From the NCBI RefSeq assembly GCF_001411555.2, contig NC_049903.1:30607083-30671082 (forward strand): a stretch of 64,000 nucleotides of DNA, written 5' to 3'. Origin of the DNA: Juglans regia (taxonomy: Eukaryota; Streptophyta; Magnoliopsida; Fagales; Juglandaceae). The notes under the pieces were generated by a model. It searched no databases. It was given only the letters and a program-made list of their open reading frames with translations, and was not told where the DNA came from. Shown piece after piece: positions 35,901-45,480 of the stretch (its first letter is position 1; every line of letters starts with the position of its first letter). The translations under genes and the position numbers were made by a program.

Positions 35901-36915
35901 ATTGAGATCTCTGATTGCAAACATGAACGGTAGCGCCTGAATCATACCACCAATCAGAAGACTCAGTTGTTGTAGTCATATTTAACTCTGTAATCATACT
36001 AATGTGCATTTCAGAGACCATGGCCACAATTTCTGAAGTCTCATTTTCGATCAGATTTGCACTATTGGGATTGCCATTTTCTTTCTTGTATTTCTTCTTG
36101 TACCTGCATTCACGCTTAAAGTGTCCCTTCTTTCCGCAATTGTAACAAGTTTTTATTTTCTTGGACTTGTCACCATTGTTAGAAAAGTCATTAAATTTTC
36201 TCTTGTTTCCTCCAAAATTACCTTGAAACTTATTTTTCTCATCAACAAAGTTCACTTTAGAGCCATTTTGAGAAAATAATTTCTTATCACGAATTCGAGT
36301 TTCCTCTTCAATTCGTAAATGTTTTTGAATTTGCTCTATAGTGAAATCTTCTGTTGTGTGCATAAGTTTCTTTCTATAATTATTCCAACTTGGAGGAAGT
36401 TTGGCAATAATAGCCCCGACTTGCAAAGGTTCAGAAACTTCAACATTAAGATCTCGAAGTTTATTCACCAAAACTTGCAATTCATGGACTTGATCCATCA
36501 ACGAAGTATTATCATTCATTGTAAATTCAAAATATTTCATAATAAGGAATTTATCCGTACCTTGCTTTTCGGTTCTATATTTTAATTCCAATGCATCCCA
36601 AATCTCTTTTGGTGACTTGATTGATGTAAACAAGTCGTAGAGACGATCGGAAAGTGTATTTAGAATGTGTCCTCTACATACCACTTCATCTTCTTCACGC
36701 TTCTTGTGTTCTGCCTTGATTTGATCATTATCGTCAGGTTTGGGTTCTGGAAGTACTGGCAAGTTCGAGTCCAAAACATACGCAATCTTCAATGTAGTAA
36801 GAATGAACATCAACTTGTCTTTCCAGCGATTAAAATTTGTTCCATCGAACCTATCTAGTTTGACAAAGTCTTGATTCATCATCTTGAAAGTCGTCATATC
36901 AGATTCTGATCTCAT
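32940..36915 (-). pseudogene. copia-2 gag-pol polyprotein, near-intact
   Basis: From the ATG at 36915: Gag (FVKLDRFDGTNFNRWKDKL at the start); zinc knuckle CYNCGKKGHFKREC at ~residue 257; protease WWYDSGATVHVCN at ~325; GAG-pre-integrase HNRLAHLNFKSLKF and CEICIQAK at ~453-490; integrase HSDICEL, FITFIDDFSRYTYVYLM, RSDRGGEYFPTEF and [45 protein letters not shown] and [11 protein letters not shown] (YVDD). RNase H follows with [26 protein letters not shown], and ADPFTKGL. Two breaks: a one-base shift in a T run near 34775-34785, and a TAG at 33303-33305 where copia relatives usually have Gln before TCIS. I count roughly 1,330 residues in all, normal for a copia polyprotein. Confidence 0.9.
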
Positions 36916-36916
36916 T

Positions 36917-37024
36917 GCGATTATCACCTTAAAATTGTTAAAGAATATTTGTGCGGATACAGTAATCTGAAAAATAAATGCGACTTTGAGGCGTGTTGAT
37001 CACTATCTTTAAGGTGATAATTGC
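36917..37024 (-). other. copia-2 primer region complementary to its own LTR
   Basis: GCGATTATCACCTTAAA (36917-36933) next to the 5' LTR is the inverse of TTTAAGGTGATAATTGC (37008-37024) inside that LTR, with one mismatch in 17. On the coding strand the first segment occupies the primer-binding position, two bases after the LTR end. No TGGTATC-type initiator tRNA complement is present there. A stem with a loop of about 74 bases could form in the RNA. Confidence 0.6.
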
Positions 37025-37315
37025 CCCCACTCGAAAGAGTTTGCTACCGGGTTACAAGCAATTCACCTCCAGGATACAACAAAGTCACCAACTGCAGATA
37101 GCAATTCTGAAGTTTTTCCTTCAGAGTTTCTCTACAAAATTGTGCAAGTGACTGAAAATATGAGAGAATGGAATGAATGAAATTCGTGGGTCTCATCCCC
37201 TATTTATAGAGAATGAAGTGACACCATGTGAAAGATCACAACTCTTAACTTGTGACTTTTCTACTGGCAGTTACTGGTTTAAAGGTTATGATGTTTCACT
37301 TAAAGACCAAAGGGT

Positions 37316-37392
37316 ATGACTTAGCCTAGTGGTTAACAGGCGCCTCACTTGGGAAAGGGAGGGCACTGGTTCGAGTCTCCAGAAGTGCCTTT
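37316..37392 (+). promoter_or_regulatory. tRNA-like pol III module in copia-2 U3, plus-oriented
   Basis: Box A TAGCCTAGTGG (37322-37332) fits TRGCNNAGYGG exactly. Box B GGTTCGAGTCT (37368-37378) fits GGTTCGANNCC but for the end. The 46-base spacing is that of a tRNA gene. A CTGG…CCAG stem encloses box B, and GGCACT…AGTGCC flanks it. The same module is in the other LTR (31974-32050). It is not a convincing functional tRNA. Confidence 0.6.
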
Positions 37393-37559
37393 TCAATTAA
37401 ATTGATTTTTGAGAAACATTGCACCATATCAAAGTGCCTATTCAGCCCATGTGCAAACACCCAAGTGTTATGACTCTTTGGCCCACGTGCAAGGCTTGGT
37501 TGGCCGCATTGTGTCTGTCCAAGTCCAACACTTCACAAAATTATTAAATCAAATTGCAC

Positions 37560-37625
37560 TTGTAGAGTTTCGAACTCCTACCCTTTCATTTGAAACAACA
37601 TACCATTACCATTGAACCAATGCAT
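37560..37625 (-). promoter_or_regulatory. Second tRNA-like module in copia-2 U3, minus-oriented
   Basis: On the minus strand, box A-like TGGTTCAATGG (37619-37609) and box B-like GAGTTCGAAACTC (37577-37565), spaced about 42 bases. It faces the plus-oriented module. A weak T-stem (GGAG/CTCT) surrounds TTCGAAA. The box A fit is 9 of 11. Confidence 0.5.
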
Positions 37626-37715
37626 CTCTTTGAGATAATGGTTCACGTAAATACATAATAACTCATACTCAATAAATTCACATATTTAATATCACAATCT
37701 ATATTAAATATAACA

Positions 37716-38415
37716 ACCCACAGAGAAAATAATATATATATATATATATTATGAGGTGTGTTCTCTAATAAAAGTTGGGGAAACTTTAGGAAATGCAATG
37801 CCATTATTCTAAAGTTTCCTATTATTATTTATTTTAGAAATCAATGCGCCATAACCTAAACCCTTTTTTTTTATAGGGCCATAACCTAAAGTTCTATGTC
37901 TAGGTGAAATCAACAACTTCCTTAATTATTAGATCACCCCACCTTCGAGTCTTCGACGGTGCTAGCTGCTAAATAATAATAAAAGAAAATTAATGACCAT
38001 AATTTTAGGCAAAGGGGGCGGGGAGAGAGAAGGAAATAGTGGAAAGGTCGTTGAGGGTATTAACGGCAGTTCACCGGCGCCCATTTATGACACATCATAT
38101 CGCTTTCGTTTACAACCTACAACTCTCCAAACTCCTTATAATTCTCTCATGCATATGGTGCCCCAGCCCGCTCCCTTTCTACCTCTACCCATGCCCTGCT
38201 CCTCCACCGTCCTTTTCCTTAGCCGACCAAACACAAAAGAAAAATCTCTCTCTCTCTCTCTGGATCAGCCTGTGATCTCTTCTCCATGTACACATGATTG
38301 ATTATATATAGAAGTGCTAACCAGTGTAGACACAAGGATAGAACGTTTGAGGTTCTTGTTGGCAGTGTTTGGGGTTTTGTTTTGTTTATTTGGAGTGAGT
38401 AGTGATTTCAAGGAA
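37716..38415 (+). promoter_or_regulatory. Upstream region and 5' UTR of the dehydrogenase gene
   Basis: A candidate TATA box TTATATATAG lies near 38300-38309, about 107 bases before the ATG. A CT repeat at 38246-38261 (CTCTCTCTCTCTCTC) is typical of plant core-promoter or leader sequence. A TA repeat lies at 37731-37750, next to the copia-2 end. The transcription start is inferred, not seen. Confidence 0.35.
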
Positions 38416-38906
38416 ATGGGCATCTTCTCATTGATGACAGGGAGGGCAGGGCCAAGTGGGTTTGGATCAGCTTCGACTGCTGAGCAGGTTACCCAAGGCA
38501 TTGACGCCGCTAACCTCACTGCTATTGTCACCGGTCAGCTGTACATTTTCTTCTTTCTTTCATTCATTTTATGACTGTTTGTTATTTGTTATGGTATATC
38601 TTTGAAAAGCTAGGGTTCCTTTAAACCCAAATCAAAGATCAAAAAGCTTCATTTTCTGGCTGGTTTGGATAGTGAGATGAGATGAGATATTTTTAGATAA
38701 AAGTTAAAAGTTATATAAAATATTATTTTTCTAATATTATTATTATTTTAAAATTTGAAAAATTTGAAATGAGATTTAAAAATTTGAATTATTTATTATA
38801 TTTTGTGTGAAAATTTAAAAAAATTGTAATGATGAGATGAAACACTCTTTGAATCCAAACGAGCCGGCCGTTCACGTCTTTTAATCATAATCACACATGC
38901 TTGCGC

Positions 38907-38948
<42 letters not shown>

Positions 38949-39516
38949 CATTAGGATTATGACATACACTAATCACTCAAGAGAAATGTTTTAACTACAA
39001 AAAAAGAAAAAAAAATCTCACAAAAATAATATATGATATTGATTGATGGCAAGTAACCTGCCCAATAAACCAATACAGAAAATTGGAAAAAACAATTGGA
39101 TGCATATTGTTCCTTCGATAAACATCTTAGTACAACAACTTCCATGGTTCGATATTAATAACCCTATCAATTAAAGAGCTGAATCATCATGATACATAGG
39201 TCCATTTCTTTAATTGTATTTCCTTTTTATTTTTCTTTCTTTTTTGCGACGCCAAGTAGTATTTATTCCTTGTTGGTCAGGAAAATCTAATTATGGATAT
39301 AATTAATCTATGATGGAAACTGGAAAGGCTAAGGCCTCTTCTCATCCCCATACAATTATATAAGTCCAATAATATTCTGATATTAATGGGAGAATGATAT
39401 ATATCGTTCAACCTGCCCCATGATGACAAGTATTAGTACTAGTACTACTACCCAAAGACAGAGATAGGGATAGGAAAACCAGCCAACTACTTGTTATTAT
39501 TATTCACATGATATGC

Positions 39517-39555
<39 letters not shown>

Positions 39556-40337
39556 TCAATGGCATCAAATTGATAGATTTTACAGGCATGATAATGTTTC
39601 TGCAATTTATAACATCATTCATGTGAGTTCTAATTGGCATGATTTTGTTTAATGAGCCCTAAATTTTAACATGATGCTGTGTGACACAATTTCCATGGCC
39701 CTTTTGGGATAGAAACTCAAATGAGCTGTCCTAATTATGGAATACTATTTATCATTCTTTTAATTATTATCCGTCATTTTCGATCCGATCGATGTGACAT
39801 ATACGTTTAAGCATGCATTTGATACTATATTATCAAGATCTTTTAGATCAATTGGCAACACCTTAGTTTTCTGAGTGAATCCTCATTCCCTCATGTATCA
39901 AAAAATATACTATATATATTAAAATTGACGTAGTTTAAATGATGAAAATTTGTATTTTTCTTACACCTATATTAATTATATATACTGATAATAGGCTTTG
40001 AATATATATATATATATATATGTTTGTTTGATGGATCGACGTTTTGGCCAGTACAATTGTATTGGATATTATATTCAAATGAAAGAACTCGCAATTGATA
40101 CAGGAGGGGCAAGTGGAATTGGGTTGGAGACAGCACGGGTCTTGGCTCTTCGGAAAGCTCATGTTATCATTGCTGCGAGGAACATGGAAGCTGCTAATGC
40201 AGCAAAACAACAAATCTTTAAAGACATCGAAACTGCTCGTGTGGATGTTCTTAAGCTCGACCTATGCTCAATGAATTCCATTAAAGCATTTGTTGCCCAC
40301 TTCAATGCTCTTGACGTTCCCCTTAACATCTTGATGT

Positions 40338-40373
<36 letters not shown>

Positions 40374-42904
40374 CAGTTTGCTTTTGATCTAAACTAACAA
40401 ATGAAAAATTTCCACATTTCAGAAACAATGCCGGTGTCATGTTCTGCCCCTTCCAGCTTTCAGAAGATGGAATAGAGATGCAATTTGCAACAAATTATCT
40501 TGGTTTGCAGCATGAAAAACTATTGAGAAATGCTTAATTAGTTTTGTTTTTTTAAAAAAATATTTTGAAATCTCATGTAGTTTGATCTGATATGTCAATT
40601 TGTAAAAAAAATTTATTATAAAATATATCTAATTAACGTACATATCATTTCAATTCACATCAGTTTAATCTTTTTTATTTGTAATTAATTCTTACTTAGT
40701 GTTTTTCAAAATTATTTATCTCCATAGATAAGGATTGGTGAAGAATCTCAGCAGTAGTAGTGCCATTGATTGGTCATGATCTTACTTAATTTCACTAATT
40801 GTCAGGGCATTTTCATTTGACAAATCTTCTGCTGGAGAAAATGAAGAACACAGCAAGAACAACAGGGATCGAGGGCAGGATTGTCAACTTGTCATCAATT
40901 GCACACCACCACACTTACGAACATGGGATTCGATTTGACAACATCAATGATAGCGTTGGGTACGTATTAGAAATTTTTAAATTTTGTTCATTTTATAATA
41001 TGATTTTGACCTACCTACCCGTTTCATCATTTTTCTAATTAAAAAATTTATATACAGTTACTTTTATATATTTTTTGTGCATTCCACTAATATTATTGTT
41101 CTATTTTTTAAAATAAAAAATAACTATTTTTACCAATTACATTGATAGAGTGTGCAAAAAATACATAAAAGTGACTGTACATAGCAAAACACTTTTTGAA
41201 TTTGACATTTCAGTTGTAATATACGTGCCCTCTCTTGTTTTTAAAGCACGAAATAACTAAATTTCTCTCAGCAAAAAACAAATGACAATATATAGCACAA
41301 TATATACATAAAAAAAAATCAAAATCAAAAGATAAAAACAAAATGAGTATGTTATATGTTCGTAATATTTTTTGTTCACTAAATAATTAAGGACAAGTTA
41401 AAAGGAATTTGTGAAAATAATAAAGAACGAGGGAATGAGAGAAACAAAGAAAAAAGAATATTTTTTTATTGCCACCGGGTGTCAAGAAACAACGTTCCGA
41501 CTAATCTCGGGATACACAGGCTCTCGACAAAAAATTTCTCACAAGTACTGCACCACGAGTAATAACTCGATGGCCTAGAGATCATTGTTTTCACCTAGTG
41601 GAATTCGAACCTTACACCTTGCACCTTGCTGGGAGCCACCAAGACTAAGACGTTTACCACTTGAGCTAACTCCTAGGGATTATATATAGATGTAGTTAAT
41701 AGGGTTTGCTCAAATATAAATTAGCTTTTTAATGTTTTGTATAATCTAATGGGGTTCATTTTTTATATTTCATTAGCTATTTTGCATATACATCTAAAAT
41801 ACAGGGTGGGAATGCTTGCTAGATCTTAATTATGAATGTGAGTACCATTAATCAAAATTTACTTCAGATTCGAAAGAAACATTGATCATGATCACTTAAA
41901 TCATGTCAACAAAAATATATGGTGAATTATCTTATGAGAGGCTCCTCATATTTGTTTCAGTTATTCTGACAAAAAGGCGTATGGGCAATCCAAATTAGCA
42001 AACATATTGCATGCCAATGAGCTGTCTCGTCAGCTTAAGGTAATTAATCATATATATATAGTCATGTATATATATAATATATAAATATATATCTTCAGGC
42101 CAAACCGACCCCTATAGCTGTCTAAGTTCTAAAATCTAACTACAGAAAAATGTCAAAATGTTACACATAATTGATAGAAATTTGCTAATTCATTGAACGC
42201 ATGCATGCATATTTATGTCGTCAAATGGAGTATTATTGCAGGAAGAAGGTATAAACATTACAGCAAATTCAGTCCACCCAGGACTGATAATGACTCCCCT
42301 AATGAGGCATTCTCCTGTTATGATGAGTACGCTCCATTCCCAAAACATCCCCTAATGGATATTTATATATATATATATTTATATATATTAGTTTTTTGTT
42401 TTTGCATAATTAATTTGGTCATGTGTGTGCCTATATACGTGCAGGATTGCTGCAGTTGTTCACCTATTTACTATGGAAGAACATACCCCAGGTGGATTAA
42501 TACAGTTAATTTGAGAAATGTTATTATATATATCTATATATACGGAAATCTTACGAAAGCAAACATATAACAACGGTTGCATCTATAAATTGTGCTTTAC
42601 AAACTGAAATATCACATGAAAATATGTCAGTTCGTAAATTTATTTTTATTAAAATCTACATGTAGACTATACATTTTTTAATTAAAATAATTAAATTTAC
42701 TTCTTGCCATCAACTAACTAATTATTACAGGGTGCAGCCACGACTTGTTACGTCGCACTCCACCCAAATCTGAAAGGTGTGACTGGAAAGTACTATCTGG
42801 ACTGCAATGAGATGGAATCAAGTGCCTTAGCCAAGGATGCTGTGTTGGCTCGAAAACTCTGGGACTTCAGCAACAAATTGGTTAATTCGGCTTCAAACCC
42901 TTGA
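38416..42904 (+). CDS. Short-chain dehydrogenase/reductase, TIC32-like, eight exons
   Basis: Exons 38416-38533, 40104-40335, 40423-40502, 40806-40959, 41961-42039, 42242-42326, 42445-42491 and 42731-42904 join to 969 bases, giving 322 residues. All introns are GT-AG and the frame is open to TGA. The protein starts [18 protein letters not shown]. Motifs: NADP(H)-binding TGGASGIG (39-46), NNAG (118-121), NLSS (171-174), and the catalytic YGQSK (Tyr202, Lys206), then [12 protein letters not shown]. This is a classical SDR of the plant TIC32/retinol-dehydrogenase-like group. TIC32 itself is an NADPH-dependent, calmodulin-binding protein of the chloroplast inner envelope import complex. This gene belongs to the same family, but its own location and substrate are unknown. 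No transit peptide is obvious. The start is chosen because MGIFS is the family N-terminus. Confidence 0.92.
38658..38865. mobile_element. GTTTGGAT MITE (copy 2) in dehydrogenase intron 1
   Basis: Left GGCTGGTTTGGAT and right GAATCCAAACGAGCC form imperfect 13-15-bp inverted ends. Near the left end is GTGAGATGAGATGAGAT, near the right end GATGAGATGAAACAC. Uninterrupted, unlike the copy at 2046-2480. Confidence 0.7.
38910..38947. repeat. (AT)n microsatellite in intron 1
   Basis: About 18 AT units. A second compound array, (AT)n followed by (AC)n, lies at 39518-39555 in the same intron, and a further AT run near 40003-40021, about 80 bases before exon 2. Confidence 0.9.
41461..41680 (-). mobile_element. 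tRNA-derived SINE in dehydrogenase intron 4
   Basis: On the minus strand, box A TAGCTCAAGTGG (41668-41657) and box B GGTTCGAATTCC (41611-41600) sit ~57 bases apart in the 5' part. A ~130-base body follows, ending CACCCGGTGGCAAT and an A-rich tail (T run on plus at 41461-41467). The gene reads plus, so the SINE is antisense. TSD not resolved. Confidence 0.7.
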
Positions 42905-42943
42905 AAACAGCAAGCTACGTACAGCATGCATGTTTGATAAATG

Positions 42944-43120
42944 AGTATTGTTATATATATCCACAGAGAAATTATATAAAAATAATTTCACAAACTGATG
43001 TGATTTCATTTGATCCGTTAGATCTATTTTATAATAAAAATAATTTTATAATCTAACGAACCAGATCAAATCACGTCAGTTTGTAAAATTACTTTTGTGT
43101 AATCCACAATAATATTTCCC
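42944..43120. mobile_element. Foldback MITE just after the dehydrogenase stop codon
   Basis: The left arm (TTTCACAAACTGATGTGATTT to GATCCGTTAG, ending 43021) is mirrored by CTAACGAACCAGATC to CACGTCAGTTTGTAAAATTA (43053-43091), giving arms of ~50 bases. It starts ~40 bases after the TGA and so probably lies in the 3' UTR. Weaker relatives occur in introns 3 and 6 (near 40580-40680 and 42600-42670). Confidence 0.65.
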
Positions 43121-44360
43121 TTGATAAATTATACCAGTGCTTTGGTTGATCTGTTATACTATCTTATAGAAAAGTAGATGTAATTGCAGTTGCAGTCAGT
43201 TCTTGTACTGGCAAGGATCGAATGTTATATTCAAGCAATCGATTGATTGATTGTTGATGATTTGTTATCTAATGTGTAGAATTCCCACTTTCCTTTTCAA
43301 GTGTTTTATGCAAAACAACCAACCCTTTGCAAGTTTATTCTTGATACACTAAACTAGGGTAGTGATGCATGCAGCATGCAGACCAGATTCGACGCTTCGA
43401 CCATGTAGTAGAATAGACAAAATACAGATGTGCTTCCCGAAAACGAATTAAAGATCCATTTCATAAATCTTAAAATCTCACTCTAAGATAACAAGGGATA
43501 GCTAGGAAAAAAGGATAGCTAGAGATCTGATCTTAGAACTCAACGGACCTTGAATGAGAGAGATTGACGCATTAAGTGGTCTCCATAACATTTATGAAAA
43601 ACTCTGAATGCAGTCATGTTAGTGCAATCGCTGCGCACTGGTCCAACGTGGCCTGTCAGTTAAATGAAACGTTTCCTTTAGAGAAAGAGAGAGATGTTTG
43701 GCACGTACTAAGTGTAGATCAGAAATCTGCAAAAGAAAAAAGTTTGTGAATAGAACTGTTAAGTTATAATGATTCAAACTCAGTTCATTCCAGTCTCTCA
43801 ATTCATCAAAAGAAATCCATGGAACAACACGAATGTAACAACATGCAATAGAAAAAAACCACTAAATACAGGCCGTATCAAATATAATATAAAAGTATCA
43901 CATCACAAATCTACAGTGAATTCACAGACAAAAAAAGAATCTGACACCATTAACGCATGCAAGGACCAAATGTAGCGAATAAGATCTCTCTCTAAGAAGG
44001 TCACCTGGCCAAGAACACGAGCTAAGTGTAATAAATGGGATTTCAGCTTCAGATTTTGTTTGATATCCTGGAATTCGAGTTGGCACCAAGATCTACAACT
44101 ATAATCGCTTCAGAGCTGAGAATAATTTGTAAGGGATTCGGAAGATGAAACACTACTTTTTTTAGAGTTATCCCTTGTTACCGAGAGAGGAGAATCGAGA
44201 TCTATAATTGCGAAGCTTGCTTGATCTTCTCCTTTTTTTTATTTACTGAAGCTTACGGCATCGCGCCACATCAGATTAATGCACCTTACCTAGCCTCGCA
44301 AACTCAACTGTACATAACAGGACTCAACATTTATTAAGCATTTAATAATGGCTGAGAATT
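43121..44360. other. Unassigned stretch between the dehydrogenase and a CACTA terminus
   Basis: No domain recognised. The minus strand has short frames and pyrimidine-rich tracts ending in AG (e.g. TTTTTTCTTTTGCAG near 43725), which could be remains of a spliced transcript, but nothing supports a gene. Confidence 0.4.
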
Positions 44361-45480
44361 CACTACAAGGAAAACCTCCTTTTGCAGCGTTTAAATTCGC
44401 TGCAAATAACCCCATAAATTGTTCCAGAAAATTATTTGCAGCAAATTATGTTGTGCCGAAACTTCATCGCAATTGTTGACTCATTTAAAGTATTAGCCAG
44501 AAAAACCAAAATATTGTCGCAAATAAATTTTAATTGCAACGATTTTTTTCGCCGCAATTATTCTAAAAAGACGCCGCAAATATCTTTGGGACTTCAGCTT
44601 AATAGCACTGCGAAAGAGTTTTTGCAGTGTTTTATTTCGTAGCTAATATGCCAAAATCGCCGTAAATAGCTACTTATTATTTGCAGCGTTCTAAAAATTC
44701 ACTGCAATATCCATTTTACCCATCGATCCAAAATCGCCGCAGCTTTAATTTGCGGCCATTTCATTCGTCGCAATAGAGTTTTGCCAGCGTTTTCAAGCCT
44801 GTGGAGAATTGGTCGGTGAGCATTTATTTTATTTGCGGCAAAACATACTCCGACACAATATCCAGTAGTTGCGGCAAAACATTTTTCAATTATTTTGCTT
44901 TTCACGTCAAAATTCGATTGCCACAGAAGAAAAAAAAAAAAAATCTTGTATGGTGCCGCTTATTCTCGGCAAACTGGAAATCACCGCAATTGGTATTTTC
45001 AACCCCGTGCCAATCCAGTATACAAAATACATAATTTTTCCGTGGATACCTAATTTGATCATCCAACTCATTCCAAATATTACCAAATAGTACTTTCCAA
45101 TACTTGTAATTAACCATAAAAGCATAAATATATATATATATATATATATACACAAATTCAAGTTTCCATCCATGCCAATACATCAGTACATCAACCCTAT
45201 ACATTGGCATATGGTGCATTAATGGAAGGCAATTAAGTACTATATGTATGGGAGCAGCTAATGTCTTTTACAAGCTCTAAAGTATAGATCAAACATCCAC
45301 AGTACAAATGTACCGGTTAAAACAAATATGAAAACAAATGATGGGTGGCGTTCATTCTCAACTTCGCACATTGATAGTTGATTTGCGATGACCTAGTAAT
45401 TGAGCGGCAAAGATCCACCTTCAATGAATAGGGTTATCAAGTATATTATTTCCCAGCGTTCTACATTCGCTGCACAAAAG
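44361..45480. mobile_element. CACTA-type terminus with subterminal repeats
   Basis: CACTACAAGGAAAACC begins at 44361, preceded by a possible 3-bp duplication ATT. The next ~1.1 kb is filled with dispersed motifs in both orientations (TTTGCAGCG, CGCTGCAAA, CGCCGCAA), as in CACTA subterminal regions. It resembles the terminus at 50963 in motif and orientation. No opposite terminus was found in the window. An AT repeat lies at 45129-45150. Confidence 0.6.

Larger units (their letters stand above)
31594..37715 (-). mobile_element. Young Ty1/copia retrotransposon copia-2 (6.1 kb)
   Basis: LTRs of 783 and 780 bp at 31594-32376 and 36936-37715 look identical to the eye except for one 3-base indel, so insertion is recent. 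The coding strand runs gag, protease, integrase, RT, RNase H, with only one frameshift and one in-frame stop. A polypurine tract (CTAAGTGGGGGAT, minus) abuts the 3' LTR. The flanking pentanucleotides (CAAAC left, ACCCA right) do not match, so no TSD is visible. The PBS is atypical (see 36917-37024). Confidence 0.93.
36936..37715 (-). repeat. copia-2 5' LTR
   Basis: TG…CA ends. The minus-strand TATA-like CTATAAATAG (37200-37209) predicts transcription start near 37170, leaving a ~235-base leader inside the LTR. Upstream of it (U3) lie two tRNA-like modules, listed separately. Confidence 0.95.

Noticed and set aside
43619..43801. Minus-strand 60-codon frame
   Set aside because: No homology or supporting gene structure.
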